DNA of 15,374 bases from Candidatus Nanopelagicales bacterium (GCA_025455985.1 JALOLM010000048.1:1-15374); one strand, 5' to 3'. Numbered from the stretch's first letter, positions 1-6,271 are shown. Numbers and translations are program-made. Notes: generated by a model not told the origin, from the sequence alone.

Positions 1-587
1 GCCAAGGGCCCGGTCTCCGCCTCACCGTCACCGACCACACAGGCGACAACCAGTTCCGGGTTGTCGAACGCGGCGCCGAACGCATGCGAGATGGCATATC
101 CCAGTTCCCCGCCCTCATGGATGGACCCAGGAGTCTCAGGTGCGACATGCGAGGGGACACCACCGGGGAACGAGAACTGCCGGAAGAGCGCGGTCATTCC
201 CGTGAGGTCCTGCGAGACATCCGGGTAGTACTGGCTGTAGGTGCCCTCGAGCCAGCTGTTGGCCACCAGCCCGGGACCTCCGTGGCCCGGGCCAGCGATG
301 TAGATCATGTCGGTCCCGTCGCGCTTGATCACCCGGTTCAGGTGCGCGTAGACGAAGTTCAGACCAGGCGTTGTGCCCCAGTGGCCGAGCAGGCGCGCCT
401 TGATGTCGTCGGCCATGAGCGGACGACGCAGCAGAGGATTGTCCAAAAGGTAGATCTGCCCGACGGACAAGTAGTTGGCAGCCCGCCACCACCTGTCCAG
501 TGCTTCTACTTCAGCAGCCGTGAGCGGCTGCGCCGACACCTTCGCGCGATTGGTGGACGGGTTGGTGCGTTTTGTCTTCGACGCCAT
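1..587 (-). CDS. xfp: Phosphoketolase (xylulose-5-P/fructose-6-P), N-terminal part
   Basis: This is the first ~195 residues of a thiamine-diphosphate phosphoketolase; the rest lies beyond the left edge of the window (the full family is about 790-800 residues). The enzyme cleaves xylulose-5-phosphate and/or fructose-6-phosphate with phosphate to acetyl-phosphate plus an aldose phosphate in the cytoplasm. Visible family motifs are GHWGTTPGLNF (about 68-78), AGPGHGGPGLVANSWLEG (98-115), the GGVPSHVAPETPGSIHEGGE block (142-161) and the cofactor/Mg-binding GDGEAETGPLA (186-196). The ATG at 585-587 is preceded by AAGGTGGAG at ribosome-binding-site distance, and the following residues match where the family begins, so the start is well supported. 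It is transcribed away from the small membrane-protein gene at 679. Substrate preference cannot be told from this fragment. Confidence 0.95.
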   Translation of the reverse strand, partial: MASKTKRTNPSTNRAKVSAQPLTAAEVEALDRWWRAANYLSVGQIYLLDNPLLRRPLMADDIKARLLGHWGTTPGLNFVYAHLNRVIKRDGTDMIYIAGPGHGGPGLVANSWLEGTYSQYYPDVSQDLTGMTALFRQFSFPGGVPSHVAPETPGSIHEGGELGYAISHAFGAAFDNPELVVACVVGDGEAETGPL

Positions 588-678
588 TGCTCCACCTTGG
601 CAAGCCGGGCCGCTGTTCGCCAGTGCCAGCACCGGGTGGACGCGTGTTGCTCGCGGAATTCTGTGTTCAGATGGACCT

Positions 679-951
679 ATGAGCAATGACGACGACATTG
701 AGCGCCTACTGCGCGAGATCAACGGAACGACTGGTGGCCAACCAACCGCCCAACCCCCGGCACGGCGCGAAGAGGCAGAAGTCGCCAAGACCGGCTCGAG
801 TCAGGCCATGGCCCTGGTGTTCTCAGCGGTCATCGGCGTCGTGGGGCTGCTGCTGGGCTTCCTGCCCTGGGTCCCGGGCATCTGGCTGGGCCTCGGCGGA
901 TTCGCCGGCTCCTACCTCGCCCTCACCGTCGGTCGCCGCTTCGGCAGCTGA
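679..951 (+). CDS. Small two-helix membrane protein, family not recognised
   Basis: A 90-residue protein beginning MSNDDDIERLLREING. Residues 1-45 are polar and charged (cytosolic, with a short amphipathic start and a Pro/Ala/Arg linker). Two hydrophobic segments follow, at about 50-67 (ALVFSAVIGVVGLLLGFL) and 70-85, ending in a basic RRFGS tail. I do not recognise the family. The reading frame is open further upstream, but the ATG at 679 gives a sensible acidic N-terminus. No clear Shine-Dalgarno precedes it; TCAGAT six bases upstream could act as a -10 for a leaderless transcript. The last 129 bp overlap, in antisense, the 3' end of the DUF3159 gene. The clean membrane-segment composition argues that it is translated. 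A role cannot be assigned. Confidence 0.65.
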   Translation: MSNDDDIERLLREINGTTGGQPTAQPPARREEAEVAKTGSSQAMALVFSAVIGVVGLLLGFLPWVPGIWLGLGGFAGSYLALTVGRRFGS

Positions 952-1563
952 GCGCCGACGGTCGAAGACCGGCTTGAGCAAGCGATAGGTCACGTAGGCG
1001 CCGAACAGGAACAACGGCCAGCCCATCAGGATCTTCGCGGTACCCAATGCGCCGACCCATCCGGCCAGATACAGCGGAACCTGCACCACGATGCGGGAAC
1101 CGAAAACGAACACCCACACCCAGGTTGCCGCCGCAAAGGTGCGCCGGAGATCCGTGTCCTTGCGCCACCCGGTCGGGTCCCCGGTGAAGGCACCGACGAC
1201 CACTCCCATCAACGGCCACCGCACGGCCAGGGAGATCAGGAACGCTGCGCCGTACGCGACGTTGACGATCAGGCCCCACAGGAAGAAGTCCCTGGCCTGT
1301 CCGGTGCGCGAACTCACGTAGGCGGAGATGGCCACCCCCGCGAAACCTGCGAGGATCTGCGTCAGGGGCTGCCGACGCACCAGGCGCAGCACCAGAATCA
1401 CAGCACCGGCGGCAAGCGCGGCCACCAGCGCGGGTTGCAGAACCCGGCCATTGACCATGTAGACGAGCACGAACACGACCGAGGGCAGCCCCGAGTCGAT
1501 CATGCCCCGCCAGCCGCCCAGGGCACGTTCGAGCAGGACGGCCTCAGGATGTGTCTGGCTCAC
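823..1563 (-). CDS. DUF3159 family integral membrane protein
   Basis: A 246-residue actinobacterial membrane protein of the DUF3159 family, recognised from motifs such as MIDSGLPSVVFVLVYMVNG near the N-terminus and FLWGLIVNVAYGAAFL in the middle. It has about five to six membrane helices between residues 20 and 200. The molecular function is unknown. The GTG start at 1561-1563 overlaps the TGA of the upstream OB-fold gene (GTGA), indicating translational coupling; the pair is adjacent to dut/DUF3710 in other actinobacteria. The hydrophobic domain ends at about residue 200 (LLKPVFDRRR). The last 43 residues are a Glu/Ala/Gln/Asp-rich low-complexity tail encoded exactly opposite the 3' end of the small membrane-protein gene, so this part may be a recent extension through loss of an earlier stop. 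Confidence 0.9.
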   Translation of the reverse strand: MSQTHPEAVLLERALGGWRGMIDSGLPSVVFVLVYMVNGRVLQPALVAALAAGAVILVLRLVRRQPLTQILAGFAGVAISAYVSSRTGQARDFFLWGLIVNVAYGAAFLISLAVRWPLMGVVVGAFTGDPTGWRKDTDLRRTFAAATWVWVFVFGSRIVVQVPLYLAGWVGALGTAKILMGWPLFLFGAYVTYRLLKPVFDRRRSAAEAATDGEGEVGAGESAEAQPDARDPGQEAQQQPHDADDR

Positions 1564-1889
1564 CCGGCACTCGGAATCGTCAACTCGTACTCGGGGTTGA
1601 AGATGACTTTGCGACCGTCACGCTCGGCGACTCTGCCACGGGCGCTGATCCGCCGGCTCGGCACTATTCCGGTCAGGCGACGACGGCCCAGCCACACCAA
1701 GTGCACGATGCCGGTGTCGTCGGCCACGTCCGCTTCGAACGATTCGACTCCCCCGCTGGGGTGCAGCGTGACGCTGTGGACACGTCCGGAGACCTCGACC
1801 ACGTCGCCGATCCCGGCATCGCAGATCATCACGTGCTGGCACTTCTGACCTGTGCTCGTGCGCGCACTCCAGCTCTTCTCCGGGCTCAC
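1560..1889 (-). CDS. OB-fold nucleic-acid-binding domain protein
   Basis: A 109-residue protein dominated by one OB-fold (about residues 28-105), with the family signature GDVVEVSGRVHSVTL, VHLVWLGRRRLTGI and a closing VIFNPEYEL. Such proteins sit beside DUF3159 in many actinobacteria. The fold suggests binding of single-stranded nucleic acid or oligomers, but no function is established. The frame is open for several hundred bases upstream, but that stretch is antisense to the hydrolase gene and looks unlike protein. I therefore choose the GTG at 1887-1889, which sits six bases after a TACCCT -10-like hexamer and suggests a leaderless mRNA. An internal GTG/ATG pair at about residues 20-21 is a possible alternative. 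The stop overlaps the DUF3159 start by four bases. The N-terminal region is shorter than in Streptomyces homologues. Confidence 0.85.
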   Translation of the reverse strand: MSPEKSWSARTSTGQKCQHVMICDAGIGDVVEVSGRVHSVTLHPSGGVESFEADVADDTGIVHLVWLGRRRLTGIVPSRRISARGRVAERDGRKVIFNPEYELTIPSAG

Positions 1890-1895
1890 CGTTCC

Positions 1896-1901
1896 AGGGT
1901 A
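1896..1901 (-). promoter_or_regulatory. Putative -10 box for leaderless OB-fold/DUF3159 mRNA
   Basis: On the minus strand TACCCT (TAnnnT type) is followed by six bases (GGAACG) and then the GTG start of the OB-fold gene. This spacing places the transcription start on or next to the start codon. No clear -35 is seen. Inference only. Confidence 0.4.
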
Positions 1902-1922
1902 AGCCCGTAATGGCCAGACCGA

Positions 1923-1928
1923 CACAAT
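1923..1928 (+). promoter_or_regulatory. Putative -10-like box for the hydrolase gene
   Basis: CACAAT lies six bases before the GTG start of the hydrolase gene, the same spacing as at the other candidate leaderless starts here. It keeps only the second-position A and final T of the TAnnnT consensus. The GGAGGG between box and start is too close to the GTG to be a normal ribosome binding site. The 45-bp space to the OB-fold start holds both divergent promoters. Confidence 0.3.
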
Positions 1929-1934
1929 GGAGGG

Positions 1935-2621
1935 GTGCGCCCCCAGACGAGGTGCCTGCTGCTGCACGGCGCCGGATCCACGCCCGAGTTCGTCGAACGT
2001 GCCTTCGGCCCGGCGATGGCCGCGCGCGGGTGGCAGTTGATCGCCCCTGACGTCCGCGGCGCGGACATGGCCGAGATGGTCGCCGTCATCGCGGAGCGCG
2101 CGCCTGGTCCTGAGGATCTGATCGGCGGGGTGTCGCTGGGCGCACACGCTGCGGCCATGTACGCCGGCACCAATGACTACGTCGGGAGTCTGTTGGCGGT
2201 GATGCCGGCCTGGATCGGGTTCCCGGGGCCGGTGGCAGCCCTGACGGCGAGCACCGCGGATGCCATCGAAGCGACCTCTACGGCCGAGGTTCTCCGCGAG
2301 ATCGCGGGCAGCGCACCCGACGACGATTGGATACTGGCCGAGCTGCGCAGGGCGTGGCTGTCGATGTCCGCGCAGCGCCTCGTGGCAGCACTGCGCACGG
2401 CCGCAGAACAACCGGCACCCGGTCCCCCTACGTTGCGCCGAATAACGGCACGCACGCACATCGTCGCTCTGCGCGACGATCCGACACATCCGGAGTCGGT
2501 GGCGACAACCTGGCACGGGTGTATCGCCGGCTCGTCGTTGACTGTCCTACCACGGGACCTTCAGGGTGGGCCGCCGTCACGTCTGGTCGATCACCTACTG
2601 CAGATCAACGGGTCTCTGTGA
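1935..2621 (+). CDS. Alpha/beta-hydrolase-like protein
   Basis: A 228-residue protein with hallmarks of an alpha/beta hydrolase: an oxyanion-hole-type LLLHGAGST at 8-16, an APDVRGAD strand-turn at 37-44, and the nucleophile elbow GGVSLGAH at 64-71 with Ser67 as the probable catalytic serine. The acid and histidine are less clear; candidates lie near ALRDDPTHPES in the C-terminal third. The substrate is unknown. A similar hypothetical protein stands between the DUF3710 and OB-fold genes in mycobacteria, so position supports a conserved but uncharacterised gene. The chosen start is the GTG at 1935, because the glycine-rich oxyanion loop follows within ten residues as usual; the mRNA is probably leaderless. 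The 3' end overlaps the convergent DUF3710 gene by 17 bp. Confidence 0.8.
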   Translation: MRPQTRCLLLHGAGSTPEFVERAFGPAMAARGWQLIAPDVRGADMAEMVAVIAERAPGPEDLIGGVSLGAHAAAMYAGTNDYVGSLLAVMPAWIGFPGPVAALTASTADAIEATSTAEVLREIAGSAPDDDWILAELRRAWLSMSAQRLVAALRTAAEQPAPGPPTLRRITARTHIVALRDDPTHPESVATTWHGCIAGSSLTVLPRDLQGGPPSRLVDHLLQINGSL

Positions 2622-3363
2622 TCTCCGGGCCGCGCTCGAAGGGTTCCATGTCTTCGTACTCCCCGGCCTGCTCGGACTCGTCGTCCTCGTCGGGCTCGAG
2701 CCCTTCGGGCGGGCTCAGCGGGATCAAGTCCCCGGGGGCCATCGGCCGCTCACCGCGGTTGACGATGCACCCCGCGACGATGTCCTCGAAGAACTCCCCC
2801 ATCGCCGGACTCGTCGCGGCGGCCCCCATGAACATGCCGCGCACGAACCAGCGGTTGCCTTCAGCCCCCACGAACCGGGCCACCTGCAGTCCCTGGTTGC
2901 CCTCAGCGTCCTGGGCGGGGACCTGACCGGACAACTCCGGTCCGAAGCGGCCCTCGGAGCGGCTCATTGTGCCCCCCGCACCCACGATTTCGGCCTCGAG
3001 TTCGTCCATCACCTCCGCCCAGTAGCCACCGGACCGCGGCGCGGCCACCGCCATCAGTTGCAGGGCGGCCTGTTGCTCCTCGAGCACCACGATCGCCAGC
3101 GCGAAGGTGTTGTTCTCCTCGTTGTGGCCCTCCAGATGCAACTGCATGTTGTCAACGATCGGGATCTGCAATCCCCCCAGATCGACCCGCGCGATCTCGT
3201 CGTCGGGAGCCGCGGAGATGTCGTACGGGCCCTCGCCTGCTGCTGAATCACCGGCCACCGGTTCGGCGGCCGGCTCGGCCGTGTCCGTCACGTCCACCGA
3301 TTCCTCGGTCACCTCGGTGGCATCATCGTCGGATGGCGAGCCGCCCCTGCGTCGCTTGAACAC
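2605..3363 (-). CDS. DUF3710 family protein
   Basis: A 252-residue actinobacterial protein of the DUF3710 family. It begins with a basic VFKRRRGG, then an acidic low-complexity stretch to about residue 60, then the conserved globular domain (about 70-220, including RVDLGGLQIPIV and SGGYWAEVMDELE) and an acidic tail. The function is unknown. I use the GTG at 3361-3363 because AGGAG lies five bases upstream on the minus strand and the basic start is typical; the longer open frame to 3414 has no such support and would run towards dut. It lies 47 bp downstream of dut on the same strand, so co-transcription is likely, as in Mycobacterium and Streptomyces. Its stop is 17 bp inside the convergent hydrolase gene. 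Confidence 0.9.
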   Translation of the reverse strand: MFKRRRGGSPSDDDATEVTEESVDVTDTAEPAAEPVAGDSAAGEGPYDISAAPDDEIARVDLGGLQIPIVDNMQLHLEGHNEENNTFALAIVVLEEQQAALQLMAVAAPRSGGYWAEVMDELEAEIVGAGGTMSRSEGRFGPELSGQVPAQDAEGNQGLQVARFVGAEGNRWFVRGMFMGAAATSPAMGEFFEDIVAGCIVNRGERPMAPGDLIPLSPPEGLEPDEDDESEQAGEYEDMEPFERGPEITETR

Positions 3364-3410
3364 GTCTTCTCCTTGTGTTGATCCGTTCCACCGTAACGCC
3401 CGGGCCTGCG

Positions 3411-3857
3411 TCACTGCGAGCCGCGATGCCCACCTGTGGAACCGAAACCACCGACATCTCGGGCGGAACCGGGTAGGCGCTCGACCTCCACGACAGAGAC
3501 CTCGGGCAGTCTTTGCACAACCAGTTGAGCGATCCGGTCACCCCGGTGGAAGGCGACCGGGGTGCTCGAGTCCAGGTTGATCAGGCAGACCTTGATCTCT
3601 CCGCGGTACCCGGCGTCGATCGTGCCCGGACCATTGACCACCCCCACCCCGTGCTTGGCAGCCAGGCCGCTGCGGGGATGGACGAATGCTGCGTAGCCGA
3701 AAGGCAGTGCGATCGCGATGCCTGTGGGGAACAGAGCCCGCTGCCCCGGTTCGAGGACGGCGTCGATACTCGTGTGCAGATCCAGGCCGGCATCGCCAGG
3801 GTGGGCGAAGCCCGGCAGTGGGAGGTCAGGATCGAGCCGCTGCACGAGCAGATTCAC
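3411..3857 (-). CDS. dut: dUTPase (deoxyuridine 5'-triphosphate nucleotidohydrolase)
   Basis: A 148-residue trimeric-type dUTPase that hydrolyses dUTP to dUMP and pyrophosphate, keeping uracil out of DNA and supplying dUMP for thymidylate synthesis. All five family motifs are visible: AGLDL (23-27), PRSGLAAKHG (61-70), GTIDAGYRGEIKV (78-90, with catalytic-site Asp81 and Tyr84), RGDRIAQLV (105-113) and the C-terminal P-loop-like RDVGGFGSTGGH (133-144) that closes over the nucleotide. Length is normal. The GTG start at 3855-3857 has GGAGG seven bases upstream and overlaps the stop of the thioesterase gene by four bases (GTGA), so the two are coupled. DUF3710 follows 47 bp downstream. Confidence 0.97.
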   Translation of the reverse strand: MNLLVQRLDPDLPLPGFAHPGDAGLDLHTSIDAVLEPGQRALFPTGIAIALPFGYAAFVHPRSGLAAKHGVGVVNGPGTIDAGYRGEIKVCLINLDSSTPVAFHRGDRIAQLVVQRLPEVSVVEVERLPGSARDVGGFGSTGGHRGSQ

Positions 3858-4441
3858 GGGTTGACCTCCAAACCATGGCCCGGCACCGTACGTTCGGCGG
3901 CCGCGGTGGCCACGTCCTCCGGACGTCCGTTGTCGAGGAAGTGCTCCAAACCGACCTGGAGGAACAGCGCGCTTGCGGTCACTGCGATCGGGCCGTCCTG
4001 CCCGAGTCGCCCGATGGCCCGGGCATACACCTTGCGGCCCTCCTGACCGGCGATCTGGGCATCGATGTGCAGAACTGAGCCGACAGGCACCGGGCGCCGG
4101 AAGTCGGTCTCCAGCCGCGCGGTCACCGCCGGCACCATCAGCAACCAGTTGACCGCACCGAGCGCTTCATCCAGCGCTGTACTCAGAAGCCCGCCGTGGG
4201 CCAGTCCCGGAGCACCCTGATGCAGTCCGGTCACCTCGAACACCGCGTGAACGCTCAGTTCGCTGGCTGTGACCCGCATGTGCAAGCCGGCGGGGTGCTT
4301 GGCTCCACATCCGTAGCAGCGGTCGTAGTGGCTGGGTAGTTCTTCTCCGACCGCGACCGCCTGGGGATGCCGCAACGGCACTATTGCGTGCGGTGGCGGG
4401 ACGGTGGGACTCACCGGCCAGGAGATGTCATCGCTGACCAC
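3854..4441 (-). CDS. PaaI-type hotdog-fold thioesterase
   Basis: A 195-residue protein with a hotdog-fold acyl-CoA thioesterase domain at about 60-170, including GLAHGGLLSTALDEALG (79-95) with the HGG turn and acidic Asp91/Glu92 typical of the PaaI family. Before it is a CYGCG motif (42-46) followed by KHPAGL, common in actinobacterial members, whose cysteines might bind metal. Members usually cleave short- or medium-chain acyl-CoA; the substrate here is unknown. The GTG at 4439-4441 is taken as the start because TAGACT lies six bases upstream and no ribosome binding site is present. Its TGA overlaps the dut start, making it the first gene of a thioesterase-dut-DUF3710 unit. The C-terminal 25 residues are a variable tail. 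Confidence 0.85.
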   Translation of the reverse strand: MVSDDISWPVSPTVPPPHAIVPLRHPQAVAVGEELPSHYDRCYGCGAKHPAGLHMRVTASELSVHAVFEVTGLHQGAPGLAHGGLLSTALDEALGAVNWLLMVPAVTARLETDFRRPVPVGSVLHIDAQIAGQEGRKVYARAIGRLGQDGPIAVTASALFLQVGLEHFLDNGRPEDVATAAAERTVPGHGLEVNP

Positions 4442-4447
4442 ACCGCC

Positions 4448-4453
4448 AGTCTA
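4448..4453 (-). promoter_or_regulatory. Putative -10 box for the thioesterase-dut-DUF3710 operon
   Basis: TAGACT on the minus strand stands six bases before the GTG start of the thioesterase gene, consistent with a leaderless transcript for the three-gene unit. No convincing -35 hexamer is present at 16-18 bp. Confidence 0.45.
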
Positions 4454-4498
4454 CGAACCAGGGCCGACACCGGCGGCACGCCACCTGGGCTGCCGATG

Positions 4499-4504
4499 GA
4501 CAAT
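4499..4504 (+). promoter_or_regulatory. Putative -10-like box for DUF3093
   Basis: GACAAT precedes the ATG at 4511 by six bases, the same layout as CACAAT at the hydrolase start. It is divergent to the thioesterase -10 box; the 69-bp spacer between the two start codons therefore carries both promoters. A weak match to consensus. Confidence 0.3.
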
Positions 4505-4510
4505 CGGGGC

Positions 4511-4972
4511 ATGGACTACTCGGAAGTGATCCGGCCTCCTTGGTGGGCATACGGCGTGTTCGCCGGCTTGGCTGCCCTGCTGTGCTTCACGTTCGCCGCC
4601 GTGGTGACCGTGCCACCGGCACTGGTGCTCTACGTCGTCGCGTGTGCCGCTGGCTTCTGGTTGGTCTCGCGTCGTTCCTTGGTGATCACGGTGGACGACG
4701 AGGCGCTGCACGTGGGCACGGAGCAGATCAGCCTGTCGCAGGTACGGGAGGTCACCCCACTGGATGCCCAGGGCGTGCGATCGGCGGCTGGCGCACAGGT
4801 CGACACGCGGGCCCGCCTGGTCCTGCGCAACCTGGCAACGCCCACCGGCGTGAAGGTGGACCTGCGGTCCGGGGACATCCCCTACTGGCTGATCAGTTCG
4901 GGCCGCCCCGAGCAATTGGCTGCCTCGATCAACTCCAAGCGAACCGCCCTCGGCGCGTCCGGCGACCTATAG
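4511..4972 (+). CDS. DUF3093 family membrane protein
   Basis: A 153-residue protein starting MDYSEVIRPPWWAYG, a beginning typical of the actinobacterial DUF3093 family. Two closely spaced membrane helices (about 12-30 and 34-50) are followed by a soluble, PH-like beta-rich region containing SLVITVDDEALHVG and a conserved IPYWLISS segment near 122-129. The function is unknown. The family is found next to dut and DUF4193 in mycobacteria and streptomycetes, as here. The ATG at 4511 matches the family start; an in-frame ATG at 4496 would add five residues and cannot be excluded. Neither has a strong ribosome binding site. DUF4235 follows 28 bp downstream on the same strand. Confidence 0.9.
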   Translation: MDYSEVIRPPWWAYGVFAGLAALLCFTFAAVVTVPPALVLYVVACAAGFWLVSRRSLVITVDDEALHVGTEQISLSQVREVTPLDAQGVRSAAGAQVDTRARLVLRNLATPTGVKVDLRSGDIPYWLISSGRPEQLAASINSKRTALGASGDL

Positions 4973-4975
4973 GAT
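4970..4975 (+). promoter_or_regulatory. Possible -10 box upstream of DUF4235
   Basis: TAGGAT overlaps the TAG stop codon of the DUF3093 gene and would start a transcript about ten bases before the DUF4235 ribosome binding site. No -35 match is seen, so DUF4235 may simply be co-transcribed with DUF3093. Confidence 0.25.
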
Positions 4976-5000
4976 CGTGACTACGACACCTGGAGGTTGA

Positions 5001-5243
5001 GTGAACCCGCGAATTCTCACGCCGTTTGTCTCCGCCGGAGCAGCCTGGGGCACGAAGAAGGCGATGAACGCCGTGTACGCCAAACGTCACGACGGGGCGC
5101 TCCCGACCCGGGATGACACGGAAGTGCCGTTCGCGCGGGTCCTGGTGTGGGCGCTGGCTACGGCAGTGGTCGTCGCCCTGGTGGACGTCGCCATCCAGCA
5201 GGGCATCGCTCGTTACGAGAACCGGCAGGTCACCGCCAGCTGA
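5001..5243 (+). CDS. DUF4235 family small membrane protein
   Basis: An 80-residue protein with a DUF4235-like pattern: an N-terminal stretch including AGAAWGTKKAMNAVYAKRHD (about 12-31), an acidic/proline linker (PTRDDTEVPF), and one hydrophobic helix at about 48-67 (VLVWALATAVVVALVDVAI) ending in a charged tail. The GTG start at 5001 has GGAGG four bases upstream. No function is known. It follows DUF3093 closely and is convergent with DUF4193, whose stop lies only 12 bp away. Confidence 0.85.
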   Translation: MNPRILTPFVSAGAAWGTKKAMNAVYAKRHDGALPTRDDTEVPFARVLVWALATAVVVALVDVAIQQGIARYENRQVTAS

Positions 5244-5255
5244 TCGTCAGGGGTC

Positions 5256-5552
5256 TCAGCCCGCGCACTCCGTGCACACGTAGACACCGTTCTTCTCGGT
5301 GGCCAGTTGGCTGCGGTGGTGCACCAGGAAGCACACCGAGCAGGTGAACTCGTCCTCCTGCTTGGGCACCACCTGAACCGTCAAGGCCTCGTTGGACAGG
5401 TCCGCACCGGGCAGTTCGAGGCTCTCGGCGATTTCCGTCTCGTCCTCATCCACACCACCGGACGCGGTCTTGACACGGCCCTGCAACTCCTCGAGGGAGT
5501 CCTCCGACATTTCCTCGTCGGTCTTGCGGGGTGCGTCGTAGTCGGTTGCCAT
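5256..5552 (-). CDS. DUF4193 family zinc-ribbon-like protein
   Basis: A 98-residue acidic protein of the actinobacterial DUF4193 family. It starts MATDYDAPR and is rich in Asp/Glu through residue 60. It ends in a two-CxxC knuckle, CSVC at 71-74 and CTEC at 93-96, which should bind one zinc ion. The family is highly conserved in actinobacteria and lies near dut and sigA in mycobacteria, but its role is unknown; the zinc ribbon and acidic body suggest a partner-binding or transcription-associated protein (inference). The ATG at 5552 has AGGAG at good distance on the minus strand. It is divergent from the carbonic-anhydrase-like gene across a 200-bp spacer. Confidence 0.93.
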   Translation of the reverse strand: MATDYDAPRKTDEEMSEDSLEELQGRVKTASGGVDEDETEIAESLELPGADLSNEALTVQVVPKQEDEFTCSVCFLVHHRSQLATEKNGVYVCTECAG

Positions 5553-5571
5553 GCCCTCTTCTCCTGATCGT

Positions 5572-5663
5572 CAGATGTTGCCCTGTCAACGCACGAACGG
5601 ACCATTTCATGCCCGGATTCGGCCTCGACCATGCCGTACTGAGGGCAGATGTTGCCATACAAC
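5572..5663. repeat. Two copies of an operator-like repeat (CAGATGTTGCC...CAAC)
   Basis: The 11-base sequence CAGATGTTGCC occurs at 5572-5582 and again at 5646-5656. Each copy forms the left part of a short dyad: GTTG-N6-CAAC at 5577-5590 and GTTG-N5-CAAC at 5651-5663. A third CAGATG occurs at 5737-5742 just before the carbonic-anhydrase start. The pair lies in the spacer between divergent genes, where regulator sites are expected. No regulator is identified. Confidence 0.35.
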
Positions 5664-5680
5664 CGGTGATTACGTGACGT

Positions 5681-5715
5681 CGGGGGTCGAAATCCCCTGG
5701 TCGCCCGGACCCCCG
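5681..5715. other. GC-rich inverted repeat with alternative inner hairpin
   Basis: CGGGGGTC at 5681-5688 is perfectly complementary to GACCCCCG at 5708-5715 (19-base loop). The left arm can instead pair with CCCC at 5694-5697, giving a short competing hairpin. It lies 37 bp upstream of the carbonic-anhydrase start codon and is followed by TTT only, so it is not a clear terminator. Confidence 0.35.
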
Positions 5716-5752
5716 TTTGCGATGCTGCGCGGCAGTCAGATGAGATGGTGGC

Positions 5753-6271
5753 ATGCCCCTCTACGCCCTTGGTGACCGGGTCCCCTCCATCGACGCGACC
5801 GCCTTCGTACACCCGGACGCCGTGATCATCGGCGACGTGCAGATCGGTCCGGAGTCCTCGGTATGGCCCACCGCGGTGCTGCGGGGCGACCATGGGGCCA
5901 TCCGGGTGGGAGCCCAGACCTCCATCCAGGACGGCACGATCGTGCACTGTACGCGAACGCTTGACACCGTGATCGGTGACCGCTGCGTGGTGGGGCACAA
6001 CGTCCACCTCGAAGGCTGCACCATCGAGGACGACTGCCTCATCGGGTCGGGTTCGGTGGTGCTGCACCGGGTCGTCGTGCACAGCAACGCACTGGTCGGA
6101 GCGCAGGCCATGGTGACCAACGGGATGGACGTGCCGTCCGGCGCGATGGCCCTGGGGGTACCGGCGAAGATCAAACTTGACGTGGTGACACCGGGTGACT
6201 TCGCCGACGCCGTCAGCGTCTACGTGCACAATGCCCACTGGTACAACGCCGAGTTGCGCCGGTTGGACTGA
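5753..6271 (+). CDS. Gamma-class carbonic anhydrase-like left-handed beta-helix protein
   Basis: A 172-residue hexapeptide-repeat protein of the gamma carbonic anhydrase/YrdA type. Repeats run from about residue 18 to 135, followed by a C-terminal helix (SVYVHNAHWYNAELRRL). In the family a trimer binds metal through three histidines at subunit interfaces. Here His65 (GTIVH) and His82 (VGHNVH) are at expected places. The usual third ligand in VGHxxxLHGC is Glu87 (VGHNVHLEGC), with His85 two residues earlier. I recall this LEGC variant in other actinobacterial members, so it may be a clade trait. Carbonic anhydrase activity is therefore plausible but unproven. The ATG at 5753 gives the family start MPLYALGDRVP; the upstream GATGGTGG is a weak ribosome binding site. 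It is convergent with the VIT transporter gene. Confidence 0.88.
   Translation: MPLYALGDRVPSIDATAFVHPDAVIIGDVQIGPESSVWPTAVLRGDHGAIRVGAQTSIQDGTIVHCTRTLDTVIGDRCVVGHNVHLEGCTIEDDCLIGSGSVVLHRVVVHSNALVGAQAMVTNGMDVPSGAMALGVPAKIKLDVVTPGDFADAVSVYVHNAHWYNAELRRLD

Noticed and set aside
136..492. 118-residue minus-strand open frame at the left edge
   Set aside because: It is an out-of-frame reading of the phosphoketolase gene, whose motifs are in another minus-strand frame.
1890..2516. Upstream extension of the OB-fold frame to a 318-residue protein
   Set aside because: The added 209 residues are antisense to the hydrolase gene, Arg/Gly/Cys-rich and without domain character; the GTG at 1889 fits the family.
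5584..5589. Minus-strand TTGACA as a -35 box for DUF4193
   Set aside because: No -10 is found 16-18 bp downstream, and such a promoter would place the transcription start at or past the start codon.
5681..5714. T-arm-like sequence (GGGGG-TCGAAAT-CCCCT) resembling the end of a tRNA
   Set aside because: The loop is shifted from the TTCRANY consensus, and no matching anticodon, D-arm or 5' acceptor sequence lies about 70 bases upstream.
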